A stretch of DNA of 64,000 nucleotides from JAJPKR01 sp050746125 (lineage in GTDB: Bacteria; Acidobacteriota; Terriglobia; Terriglobales; SCQP01): contig JBOGKX010000002.1 in the NCBI GenBank assembly GCA_050746125.1, positions 58,168 through 122,167 on the forward strand, written 5' to 3'. Of the stretch, positions 42,542 through 50,279 are shown one piece after another. The notes beneath the pieces are model-generated. The model was not told the DNA's origin, made no database searches, and was given only the letters and a program-made list of their open reading frames with translations. The position numbers were made by a program, and so were the translations under genes. How positions within the stretch are numbered: position 1 is the first letter of the stretch; each line of letters begins with the position of its first letter.

Positions 42542-43570
42542 CTATTGGGGGATCACCAACAGGTGGAAGCTGCCGGGCAGCACGGTGGGGCGGCGCTGGC
42601 CAGCGGCGGGCGGTCCGAACTTGGCCGTGACCTCATAGACGGTGTGAGTCTTCGAGTCGAGGGCCATGGTGCGGGCGCCGCGTTCGGTGGCGAGGTTGCC
42701 GAGGACGACGAAGCGGTTGGGCGATTCCTCGCGCACCACGGTGAGCGTGCCGTCGCCGTTGGAGCTGAAGGCGAGGCCGGTCGAGGGGTCGAAGCGGTTG
42801 GCATCCACGCCGCGGCCGATGGCGGGGGTGGCGACGACTTTGCCGGTATCGGTATCGACGACGGCCATCATGCCGTTATGGCAGCCGCTGAAGACGCGAT
42901 GATGAGCAGCGTCGATGGCCATGCCGGAGGGATGCTGGCAAGGGGCGAGCGGCCAACGATGGGTCACGGTCAAGCGGCGGGCGTCGATTTCGAGGAGTTC
43001 GCTCTGGTCCTCGAGGTTGTTGAAGACGTGGCCGCGGCCGTCGGGCTGGGCGTACTCGGGCCCGCCGCCGAGAGCGAAAGTGCCGAGCACCGTGCCAGTC
43101 TTGGCGTCAATGGCGGTGGAGTTGTCGCTGCGGCCGTTGAAGGTGAAGACGCGCTCGGTGGCGGGATCGTAAATAATGCAATCGGGGTCTTTTCCGCCGA
43201 CCGCGACCGTGCCGATGACATGGGCATCGCGGAGATCGAAGATCGTCACTTGGTTGGAGCGGCCGTCGCTGATGAAGCCGCGATGCAGGCGGCGGGCGAT
43301 GGCGATGCCGTGAACGCCGGGAGTATTGGGAATGTCGCCGACGACTTTGCCCTGGTTGACGTCGAAGACGATGACGTGCGTGCCGTGGGAGATATACAGC
43401 CGGCCGGCGGCGCTATCCATCATCATGTAGTCCCAGAATCCTTGCCCGCCGAGCGGCACGGCGCGGGCGACGTGATAGCCGGCAGGATGTTCGCTCTGCG
43501 CCGCCAGCGGCAGCGAGACGGCGAAGGCGAAGGTGAAGGCCAGGAAGGCGAGGGGTAGGCGGCGAGACAT
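42542..43570 (-). CDS. YncE/YVTN-type beta-propeller secreted protein
   Basis: A 342-residue protein with a signal peptide (RLPLAFLAFTFAFAVSLPLAAQ). The mature part is a seven-bladed propeller of YVTN-like repeats (RLYISHGTHVIVFDVNQGKV, NQVTIFDLRDAHVIGTVAVG, VFTFNGRSDNSTAIDAKTG, RVFSGCHNGMMAVVDTDTGK). Such proteins are exported and often bind DNA, metals or other proteins, but function here is open. ATG 43570 is chosen so that the signal peptide begins at once; in-frame sequence upstream is not protein-like. Confidence 0.88.
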   Translation of the reverse strand: MSRRLPLAFLAFTFAFAVSLPLAAQSEHPAGYHVARAVPLGGQGFWDYMMMDSAAGRLYISHGTHVIVFDVNQGKVVGDIPNTPGVHGIAIARRLHRGFISDGRSNQVTIFDLRDAHVIGTVAVGGKDPDCIIYDPATERVFTFNGRSDNSTAIDAKTGTVLGTFALGGGPEYAQPDGRGHVFNNLEDQSELLEIDARRLTVTHRWPLAPCQHPSGMAIDAAHHRVFSGCHNGMMAVVDTDTGKVVATPAIGRGVDANRFDPSTGLAFSSNGDGTLTVVREESPNRFVVLGNLATERGARTMALDSKTHTVYEVTAKFGPPAAGQRRPTVLPGSFHLLVIPQ

Positions 43571-43766
43571 ACGGGCGGCGGCTTTTCGCATGGCAGCCCA
43601 TGGTGGCATGGGGCAGGCTGAAGGAAAGCTGAAAACGGGCACCGGGCACCGCGCAGCGGGGCGGGCGGGGAGCTTAGGTGTCATTGAGCCCGAGTGGGCA
43701 GCTATGCGAGGATTCCGAAGGGCGGCGGCCTTGGCGGCGCGCCTTTCTTTGGGGGAGGACGCGAAG

Positions 43767-44393
43767 ATGGCCATTCGGACTTTGCTTTGGGACGTCGGCG
43801 GCGTGGCCCTGACCAACGGCTGGGACGTGGAGGCGCGACAGGAGATGGCGCGGCAGTTCCAGCTCGACTTCGACGCCTTCGAAGAGCGGCACAAGGTGGT
43901 GTGCGGCGCCTTCGAACGCGGGCAGCTCAGCGAGAACGACTATTGGCGGCAGACGGCGCTGGCGGTGGCGGCGCCGGGCAAGGCGGATCTGGCCGGGCTG
44001 CGCGCCTTCATGCGCGCCCAATCGCAGCCCAACGAGGAAACGCTGGCGCTGCTGCGCGGGCTGGCGCAAGAAGAGCGATGGCAGATGGGAACGCTCAACA
44101 ATGAATCGCTGGAGCTGAATCTGTACCGCATCGAGCGCTTCGCTCTCAACCGCATCTTCAGCGTCTTTTTCAGCTCCTGCTGGCTGGACGCGCGCAAACC
44201 CGACGCACTGATCTACGAGCGCGCGCTGCAACTCTTGCAGCGGCGGCCCGAGGAAGTGATCTTCACCGACGACCGGGACGGCAACCTCGAGTACCCGCGC
44301 CTGGCGGGCTGGCACACGATTCATTACGAGAGCCCGCAACAGCTACGGGATGAACTGCGCAAGCTGGGCGTGAGCGCCGCGCGGGCCGCCTAG
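43767..44393 (+). CDS. HAD-superfamily hydrolase, subfamily IA
   Basis: A 208-residue cytosolic phosphatase-like protein. Motif I is LLWDVGGVALTNGWD with the nucleophile Asp (the second Asp of DxD is Gly, as in the YihX-like 'DxGGV' subset). Motif II lies in MGTLNNESLE, motif III is the Lys in DARKPDALIYERAL and motif IV is VIFTDDRDGNLEYPRLAGW. Relatives hydrolyse small phosphates such as alpha-D-glucose-1-phosphate. ATG 43767 has GGGGGAGG 8 bases upstream. No operon partner. Confidence 0.9.
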   Translation: MAIRTLLWDVGGVALTNGWDVEARQEMARQFQLDFDAFEERHKVVCGAFERGQLSENDYWRQTALAVAAPGKADLAGLRAFMRAQSQPNEETLALLRGLAQEERWQMGTLNNESLELNLYRIERFALNRIFSVFFSSCWLDARKPDALIYERALQLLQRRPEEVIFTDDRDGNLEYPRLAGWHTIHYESPQQLRDELRKLGVSAARAA

Positions 44394-44405
44394 GCGGAAT
44401 AAAGG

Positions 44406-44475
44406 TGGGCGCGGCGATAGGCGGCGCATAGCGTCGTTCCACCCCAACGCGCGCCGCTGCGTCAGGGGACTCGGT
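44406..44475 (+). repeat. Element B plus H1 module
   Basis: GGCGCGGCGATAGGCGGCGC with GCATAGCGTCG is followed by H1 (44442-44468: CCCC-A-ACGC / GCGT-CA-GGGG). H2 and H3 are absent. The H1 stem pairs ACGC/GCGT instead of AGCG/CGCT. Confidence 0.6.
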
Positions 44476-44484
44476 TGCCTCCAG

Positions 44485-44518
44485 TTGACGGCGCGCGGCG
44501 CTAATGCTACAGTCTGTA
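44485..44518 (+). promoter_or_regulatory. blaI promoter with BlaI/MecI-type operator
   Basis: TTGACG (44485-44490), 17-bp spacer, TACAGT (44508-44513). The dyad TACA-GTC-TGTA (44508-44518) covers the -10, matching the TACA(N)TGTA half-sites bound by BlaI/MecI. The ATG at 44527 is 13 bases past the -10, so the leader is at most a few bases long. Confidence 0.75.
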
Positions 44519-44526
44519 ACGCTACA

Positions 44527-44949
44527 ATGAGCAACGTGAGCAACGCTACCCGCCGCCGCGGCAAGAACCTGGGCGAGGTTGAACTGGCGGCCCTGAACTT
44601 CGTCTGGGAGCACGGCGCCGCCACGGCCGAAGGCTGCCGCGAGGCGCTGGCGGCGACGCACCCCATGAAGGAATCCACGGTGCGCACGGTGTTGCGGCGG
44701 CTGGAGGCGAAGGGCTACCTCAAGCATTCGATCGAGGGCCGGACCTATATTTACCGCGCCGCCGAGCCGCGGCGCAGCGTGGCGGCGCGCGCCGTGCGGC
44801 AAATCATGGACCGCTTCTGCGGCGGCTCGGCGGAGGAACTGCTGCTGGGCATGGTGGACGGCCAGCTGCTCAGCCACGGCCAAATCGAGCGCTTGGCGCG
44901 GCGCGTGGCGGCCGGCAAAGCATCGCCCGAGAGCAAGGACAAGCCATGA
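44527..44949 (+). CDS. BlaI/MecI-family transcriptional repressor
   Basis: A 140-residue winged-helix repressor. LGEVELAALNFVWEHGAATA and KESTVRTVLRRLEAKGYLKH form the helix-turn-helix and wing, and RFCGGSAEELLLGMVDGQLL the dimerisation end. Family members are cleaved when the partner M56 sensor protease is activated by a signal such as a beta-lactam. The stop overlaps the start of the M56 gene (ATGA). The operator in its own promoter shows autorepression. ATG 44527 lacks a ribosome site, consistent with a near-leaderless mRNA. Confidence 0.93.
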   Translation: MSNVSNATRRRGKNLGEVELAALNFVWEHGAATAEGCREALAATHPMKESTVRTVLRRLEAKGYLKHSIEGRTYIYRAAEPRRSVAARAVRQIMDRFCGGSAEELLLGMVDGQLLSHGQIERLARRVAAGKASPESKDKP

Positions 44950-46916
44950 GCGCCCCTCCCGACGCGCGGCTGGCCGCGGACTTTCTGACGTTCCTCGTGT
45001 CACCGGCGGTGCGCTCGCTGCTGCTGGCGGCGGCCGCCGGCTTGGCCCTGCGGGCCTTGCACGTCAGGCGGGTGGCGGCGCGGCTGGCGGCTTGGAAGTT
45101 CGTGCTGTACGCGGCGCTGGCCATGCCGCTGCTCGCGGCCTTCCTGCCGCCGATCCGGTTCGGGATCCCCGCGCCGGGATTTTTCGCCGCGACGGCGGCG
45201 CCCGCGGCGCGGGCAAGCGCGCCCGCCGCCGTGACGGCGCCGGCGGGGGTCGCGGTTTTGCCAACGCCGAGAGCGGGCGCCGCCGCGCTCAGCACGTCAG
45301 CGCCGCCCCCGCGGCCGCGGCCGCAGCGCCGGGCCGTATGGGTGCTGTCCGCGGTTGGCCTCTACGGCTTGGTCGCATTGCTATTTCTGCTGCGGCTGGC
45401 GCTGGGCTGGCTGGCCGGCCGCCGGCTGCGGCGCGTGGCGCGGACGATCACGGCCGACGAGGCGCCGAGCGAGCTGGGCGCGGCGGCGCGGGCGGCCGGC
45501 CTCACCGGCCCGCCGTTGCTGGCGGAGACGGACCTGATTTCCGTGCCGGCCACGCTGGGCATGCTGCGGCCGGTGATCCTGCTTCCCGCCGACTGGCGCG
45601 ACTGGGAGGCGGCGAAGCTGCGGGCCGTGCTGGCGCACGAGGCTTCCCATATCGCGCGCGGCGATCCGCTGACGCGCGGCCTGGCCTTGCTCCATCGCGC
45701 CCTTTTTTGGTTCAGCCCGCTGGCTTGGCGGCTCGATCGCAAGCTGGCGGAGCTGGCCGAGGAGGCGAGCGACGAGGCGGCGCTGGGCGCCGGCGCCGAT
45801 CGCGCCGGCTACGCGGAAACGCTGCTGGGATTTTTCGCGGCGGCGCAGGCGGCGCCGGGCCGGGTGCGGTGGCAGGAAATCGCCATGGCTTCGGCAGAGG
45901 GCCGGGGACGGCAGGCGGCACGGCGCTTGGAACGCATTTTGGCTTGGAAAGGAGATCGCAACATGAAATCGCAACGTTCGATGATGATGCTGGCCGCGGC
46001 CGTGGCCGCGCCGCTGGCACTTCTGGCCGCGGCGGCGCAGCCGCGTTTCGCAAGCGCGAAGAGCGCTCCCAGGGCTGTGGCCGCGCCGGCAGCGGTGGCG
46101 GCGCCCCTGGTTCGCGCGACGGCGGAGCCACGGCCGCGGGCGCAGGCGGTGGCCACGGCGGAGGCGAGTTTCGCGTATGCGCCGCAAGACGGCAACTCGG
46201 ACGCCGCGCTCTCGCCGTATGACGTGATGGCGGTGGTAGCCGAGGGACATTGCGCGGTGCTGAGCCGGTGGAACACGTCCTATGGGAGCTGCGCGGACTC
46301 GCAGTTGCCGAGCGCCGCCGTGTCGCTGCGCAAGAGCGGGCAGGGGAATTTCATCTGGTTCGAGCGCGACGGGAAGGGCTACGTGGTCACGGACGCGGCG
46401 ACCGTGAGCCGGGCGGCGGCGCTGTTCCAGCCGGTCCGAGAATTGGGCCGGCAACAAACATTGCTGGGCGCCACGCAATCCAACCTCGGTAAGGAGCAAG
46501 GCCGGCTGGGCGAGCAACAGAGCCAATTAGGCGCGTCGCAAGCGGAGGTGCGCGTCAAGGCCGGCAGCGTACCCGATTTCTCCGCGCAACTGCAAAAGAT
46601 CGCGGCGCGGCTCAAGGAGCTGGCGGCGCGCGGCGCCAGCCAAGGCGAGCTGGCCGAGGTGCAGGGAGAGCTGGCGAATCTGCAGGGCGAACTCGGCGCG
46701 CTCCAAGGACGGGCGGGCGACCAGCAGGCCGCGCTCGGCGCGCAGCAAGCGAATTTGGCCGAGCGGCAGGCCAAGCTGGGCGAACAGCAAGCCCAACTCG
46801 GTCAGAAGCAGGCCGCCCTGGGCCAAAAGCAGGCGGCGGCGATGCGGGAAGTGGAGAGGCAGTTGAAAATGCTGCTCGATAGCGCGTCGAAGAATGGTCT
46901 CGCCAAGGCGCAGTAG
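44946..46916 (+). CDS. BlaR1/MecR1-like M56 membrane metalloprotease with C-terminal LGxxQ heptads
   Basis: A 656-residue sensor. There are three or four N-terminal membrane helices (~21-40, 50-68, 133-158), then the M56 zinc site HEASH (231-235) with the downstream Glu of EEASDEAALG, and a fourth helix (SMMMLAAAVAAPLALLAAA) that exports the C-terminal part. The exported domain lacks the penicillin-binding STYK/SxN motifs of true BlaR1, so a beta-lactam is not an evident ligand. Residues ~500-631 contain 13 heptads of form L-G-x-x-Q-x-x, predicted coiled coil. Coupled to blaI by ATGA overlap; activation should cleave the repressor. Confidence 0.88.
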   Translation: MSAPPDARLAADFLTFLVSPAVRSLLLAAAAGLALRALHVRRVAARLAAWKFVLYAALAMPLLAAFLPPIRFGIPAPGFFAATAAPAARASAPAAVTAPAGVAVLPTPRAGAAALSTSAPPPRPRPQRRAVWVLSAVGLYGLVALLFLLRLALGWLAGRRLRRVARTITADEAPSELGAAARAAGLTGPPLLAETDLISVPATLGMLRPVILLPADWRDWEAAKLRAVLAHEASHIARGDPLTRGLALLHRALFWFSPLAWRLDRKLAELAEEASDEAALGAGADRAGYAETLLGFFAAAQAAPGRVRWQEIAMASAEGRGRQAARRLERILAWKGDRNMKSQRSMMMLAAAVAAPLALLAAAAQPRFASAKSAPRAVAAPAAVAAPLVRATAEPRPRAQAVATAEASFAYAPQDGNSDAALSPYDVMAVVAEGHCAVLSRWNTSYGSCADSQLPSAAVSLRKSGQGNFIWFERDGKGYVVTDAATVSRAAALFQPVRELGRQQTLLGATQSNLGKEQGRLGEQQSQLGASQAEVRVKAGSVPDFSAQLQKIAARLKELAARGASQGELAEVQGELANLQGELGALQGRAGDQQAALGAQQANLAERQAKLGEQQAQLGQKQAALGQKQAAAMREVERQLKMLLDSASKNGLAKAQ

Positions 46917-46923
46917 GCGTCGG

Positions 46924-46978
46924 TAGGTGGGCGGGGCGATAAGCTCCGCTCCGCTCAAGGCCTCTCCAAGTCGCCGCA
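46924..46978 (+). repeat. Element B joined to 3' part of element A
   Basis: GGTGGGCGGGGCGATAAGCT runs straight into CCGCTCAAGGCCTCTCCAAG and TCGCCGC, the end of H3. This fusion supports the view that A and B belong to one composite element. Confidence 0.7.
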
Positions 46979-47016
46979 AGCGGGTGATCGGGATCGGCGA
47001 TGATAAGACTGAGAGG

Positions 47017-47430
47017 ATGACGGCGGAAGAAGCCAAGGAATTTTTCCACGCGCGGCTGGAGACCGAGGATGCCAGCGCGCTCGGCGATGCCGAGACCGTG
47101 GCGCGGCTGCGCGAGGCCTACAACAGCGAGAGCCGGCGCGCGGCATCGCCGGCCGAGGCGGGCGAACTGGTGGCGGCGTGGCGGCAGGCGCGGGAGGCGC
47201 TGCCGCCGGGCGAGCGGCTCGCCGGCTTGGTCGAGCGCGGGGTGGGCGACCGGCTGAGCGGCAACTCCTGGGGCGAGGTCGTCAAGCTGCTCGGCCTGGC
47301 GGTGGCGTTGACCGCGCTGCTGGCCGCCATCTTTGCCGGCTCGCGCCATGGGCACTGGAGCCGCGGCGCCACGACGGCGCTTTTCTGCGTGGCAGTGGCG
47401 GCAGTTTATTTCATCGGCCGCCGCCTGTAA
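47017..47430 (+). CDS. Hypothetical membrane protein
   Basis: A 137-residue protein. The cytosolic, charged helical N-terminus (MTAEEAKEFFHARLETEDAS to residue ~80) is followed by two membrane helices (VVKLLGLAVALTALLAAIFA and ATTALFCVAVAAVYFIG). No recognised family. ATG 47017 has GAGAGG immediately upstream, closer than usual. It follows the blaI-M56 pair after a repeat and could be a target or simply a neighbour. Confidence 0.65.
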   Translation: MTAEEAKEFFHARLETEDASALGDAETVARLREAYNSESRRAASPAEAGELVAAWRQAREALPPGERLAGLVERGVGDRLSGNSWGEVVKLLGLAVALTALLAAIFAGSRHGHWSRGATTALFCVAVAAVYFIGRRL

Positions 47431-47468
47431 GCGGCGGCGGGGCCGCGATTTGGCGGCCCGGCGACAAC

Positions 47469-47582
47469 GGCGGCGGGGCCGCCCATTTTCTGGACGCCGC
47501 TCCCGTTGGTCGCGGCTGCGTCCCGGCTTCGACGGCCGGCAACGGAGGCCCGCTCCGCTCAGGGCCTCTCCAAGTTGCCGCG
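47469..47582 (+). repeat. Element A copy (head and H3, no H1/H2)
   Basis: GGCGGGGCCGCCCATTTTCT head, GCCGCTCCCGTTGGTCGCGG spacer and an intact H3 (47538-47579, 42 nt). A short partial head (GCGGCGGGGCCGCGATTTGG) precedes it at ~47432. The H1/H2 block is precisely missing compared with the copy at 48975. Confidence 0.85.
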
Positions 47583-47652
47583 TGAAGACCGGTGACGGGC
47601 CGACTTTTTCGGCAACCGAAATCGAGTAGCGTTCTACGTGAGGGGAGAACTC

Positions 47653-48252
47653 ATGAGAAGGATCAGGATCATCGAACATATCTCGCTGGACGGCGTGATT
47701 CAGAGCCCCGGCGGACCGAAGGAAGACGACTACCCCCACGGCGGATGGGCCGCGCCGCATCACGACCCCGAAGTTGGAGAGGCCATCGTCGCGGCTCAGG
47801 GCGACGACTTCGATCTGCTGCTGGGCCGTCGAGTCTACGATATCTTCAGCGGCTATTGGCCGCACGCCCCGAAAAGCCCGATGGCGGACGCGATCAACGG
47901 AGCGACGAAATACGTCGCGACCCACAGGCCGGAAAGTCTGGCATGGGGGCCGGCCGAGGGTCTTGGACCCAACATCGTTGAGGGCGTTCGCCGCATCAAG
48001 GCGATGGACGGGCCGCACCTGATCGTTTGGGGCAGCTCGACGCTGACACCGGTCCTGCTCGAACACGAGCTTGCGGATGAGATCTCGCTGCTCGTCTTTC
48101 CGGTTCTGTTAGGCACCGGCAAACGTTTCTTTTCGGATGGAACCCCGCCCCGCGAACTCGCGCTTGTCAGCGCCAAGGCGGTAGCCTCGGGCGTCATCGT
48201 CAGCACCTACAAGCCGAACGGTCCTTTGCGGACCGGCACCATGGGCGAGTAG
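47653..48252 (+). CDS. Dihydrofolate reductase-like (RibD C-terminal) family protein
   Basis: A 199-residue protein. The start RIRIIEHISLDGVIQSPGG, the LLLGRRVYDIFSGYWPHAP cofactor loop and the strand ending LADEISLLVFPVLLGTGKR are characteristic of the YyaP/YwjB-type RibD_C family, which has the DHFR fold and binds NADPH. Their substrates are mostly unknown and they are not true DHFRs. ATG 47653 with AGGGGAG upstream. Monocistronic by context. Confidence 0.9.
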   Translation: MRRIRIIEHISLDGVIQSPGGPKEDDYPHGGWAAPHHDPEVGEAIVAAQGDDFDLLLGRRVYDIFSGYWPHAPKSPMADAINGATKYVATHRPESLAWGPAEGLGPNIVEGVRRIKAMDGPHLIVWGSSTLTPVLLEHELADEISLLVFPVLLGTGKRFFSDGTPPRELALVSAKAVASGVIVSTYKPNGPLRTGTMGE

Positions 48253-48319
48253 GCAAGAGCCGACGTCCAAGGACGATTGACGGCCCAGCGGCGGCGACGG
48301 CGGCTGCGCCGCAACGGCC

Positions 48320-48345
48320 ATATCACGGGATGATATCACGGGATG
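48320..48345 (+). repeat. Perfect 13-bp tandem duplication
   Basis: ATATCACGGGATG occurs twice head-to-tail. It lies in a spacer (48253-48452) with no other gene, 107 bases before the next start. It may be a recent slip or a doubled binding site. Confidence 0.7.
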
Positions 48346-48452
48346 ATGTAATGTGAGCTAGAGCACCGACTGCGGCGCAACGACGGCGCGCCGGGCAGCG
48401 TCGAATGGAATGCGGCGGATTTCCCCGGCGCAAACCCGAAGGAGGTGCAACC

Positions 48453-48806
48453 ATGCGAACTCGTCTCGTGGGCTTGCTGGCGGTAGCCAGCCTATTGATG
48501 CTGGCCTTGCCGGCGTGGGCCGCGCACACCGACAAGGCGATGCTGTCCTTAATGCAGCCCGCCACCATCGGCGCCATAAAGCTCGCTCCCGGCAACTACC
48601 AATTGGAGGTGGCGCCGGGCGGCCATCAGCTCGCCGTCTATCACAACGGGCAACGCCTGGGCACTCTGGCGTGCCATTGGTTCCAGCTACAGCAGAAGCC
48701 GAGCCAGACCGAGGTCTTGCTAACCAAGAGGCGGGTGGAACAGGTCCGCTTCAGCGGCAAGACGATGGCGGTGCGGGTGGGCCGCTCTTCCGCCAAAACC
48801 AGTTAG
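48453..48806 (+). CDS. Small exported beta-rich protein
   Basis: A 117-residue protein with a strong signal peptide (MRTRLVGLLAVASLLMLALP, cut near AWAAH). The mature ~93 residues have strand-like segments (IGAIKLAPGNYQLEVAPGG, HQLAVYHNGQRLGTL, QTEVLLTKRRVEQVRFSGKT). 'APGNYQLEV' recalls short acidobacterial periplasmic proteins of unknown role. ATG 48453 has a perfect GGAGGTG ribosome site. Confidence 0.78.
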   Translation: MRTRLVGLLAVASLLMLALPAWAAHTDKAMLSLMQPATIGAIKLAPGNYQLEVAPGGHQLAVYHNGQRLGTLACHWFQLQQKPSQTEVLLTKRRVEQVRFSGKTMAVRVGRSSAKTS

Positions 48807-48974
48807 GCGAAGCGGGGCGAACGCGTTCTGGGCGCCGCTGACGTTACCGGCAGTCGCGGGGTGACGGCGTGGCGCGGCCTTGCCCCAGCGCGCAATCGTG
48901 CGCTGGGAATCCCGGGCCGCCGGCCCGGGATTCCCAGATGAGAGGCCAGGCGATTATCCAACCAGGCGCGAATT

Positions 48975-49156
48975 GCGGCGGGGCCGCCCATTTTCTGGAC
49001 GCCGCTCCCGTTGGTCCCCACCCCAGCGCCTTTGCGGCGCTGTGGACCCCGGTTCGCGGCTGTGGCCCGGCTTCGTTCTTGGCGGAATTTCCTGACGGAA
49101 ATTCCTTGGCCGGCAACGGAGACCCGCTCCGCTCAGGGCCTCTCCAAGTTGCCGCG
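48975..49156 (+). repeat. Element A, most complete copy (head, H1, H2, H3)
   Basis: Head GCGGCGGGGCCGCCCATTTT; H1 at 49013-49048 (CAGCGCC/GGCGCTG inside GGTC/GACC, 36 nt); H2 at 49084-49105 (perfect, loop TGAC); H3 at 49112-49153 (42 nt). The 48807-49311 gap has no supported gene besides this element. Confidence 0.9.
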
Positions 49157-49311
49157 AAAAGCGCGAATCCCGGCATCGCCGCGGTCGAATTGCGTCGCGG
49201 CAAGGTAGGTGATGAGCTTTAGAATCGCCGCTTGCGGAGCATTGGTGCGGCGGCAGCGGACAACACCCGACGGCGGGGCCGGCGCATCCAAGCCGCCAGG
49301 AGCGGGGTGCC

Positions 49312-50226
49312 ATGAAGGCGATTCGCATTTATTCCTATGGGGATAGCGGCCAGCTGCGAATGGAAGAGATGCCCCAGCCGCGCCCGCGAGCGGGCGAGCT
49401 GCTGGTGCGGATCTTGCGGGCGGGCGTGAACCCGGTGGATTGGAAGATCCGGGCCGGCTATTTGGCGCGGCGGCAAGGGGCGGCGCTGCCTTTGACGATT
49501 GGGCAGGATTTCGCCGGCGAGGTGGCGCAAGGCGGCGAGGGGGCTAGCGAGCTTCGCGCCGGAGAGCGCGTCTTCGGCTTTGCGCATGGCACCTATGCCG
49601 AGTACGCCGTGGCCGGCGCGGACGACATCGCGCGCCTGCCGGCGGCGCTGAGCCTGGAAACCGGCGCCGCCTTGCCCACGCCCGGACTGACGGCGTATCA
49701 GCTCATGACGGAGGTGGTGCGGCCGCAGGCGGGACAGCGGGTACTGATCGTCGGCGCGGCCGGCGGGGTCGGCGCCCTCGCCGTGCAGTTGGCGCAGCAT
49801 CTTGGCGCGCAGGTGCTGGCCGCCGACCTGCTCGGGGAAGCCCCCTATTTGCGCGAGTTGGGGGCGGCGCAAACGATTAACACCGGGCAACCCGGCTGGG
49901 AGAAAGACGCCGGCCTAGTGGATGCGGCCGTGGACCTGGTCGGGGGCGAACTGCAGCAGCGCTGCTATGGCGTGCTCAAGCACGACGGAGTGCTGGCCAC
50001 GACGGTGGGCGTGCGCGACCCCGGCGAAGCGGAGCGGCACGGGGTGCGCGCGGTCGGGTTCGTCATGCACCGCAATGGCGCCGATCTGGCGCGGGTGGCG
50101 GAGCTGGCGGCGAAAGGCGTGCTGCGGCCGCGCATCGCCCAAGTGCTGCCCTTGGCCGAAGCGAAGCAAGCACAAGACATCAGCCAGCAAGGCGATGCAC
50201 ACGGCAAGATCCTGCTCGCCGCCTGA
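49312..50226 (+). CDS. NADP-dependent zinc-free quinone oxidoreductase (MDR family)
   Basis: A 304-residue medium-chain reductase. N-terminal GroES-like domain (RAGVNPVDWKIRAGYLARRQ, TIGQDFAGEVAQGGEGASE), Rossmann signature VLIVGAAGGVGALAVQLAQHLG and the substrate-lobe end VLPLAEAKQAQDISQQGDAHGK. The catalytic zinc Cys/His of alcohol dehydrogenases are missing, so it belongs to the QOR-like subgroup that reduces quinones or enones with NADPH. ATG 49312; stand-alone gene. Confidence 0.92.
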   Translation: MKAIRIYSYGDSGQLRMEEMPQPRPRAGELLVRILRAGVNPVDWKIRAGYLARRQGAALPLTIGQDFAGEVAQGGEGASELRAGERVFGFAHGTYAEYAVAGADDIARLPAALSLETGAALPTPGLTAYQLMTEVVRPQAGQRVLIVGAAGGVGALAVQLAQHLGAQVLAADLLGEAPYLRELGAAQTINTGQPGWEKDAGLVDAAVDLVGGELQQRCYGVLKHDGVLATTVGVRDPGEAERHGVRAVGFVMHRNGADLARVAELAAKGVLRPRIAQVLPLAEAKQAQDISQQGDAHGKILLAA

Positions 50227-50279
50227 CTCACCGCTACGCGCGGATCCGGCGCCGTCCCGGACGGCGGCAGGGCGGCTGT

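Noticed and set aside
46443..46838. Regular repeats suggesting a CRISPR array or tandem DNA repeat
   Set aside because: They are in-frame protein heptads (L-G-x-x-Q) of the M56 gene without spacer structure.
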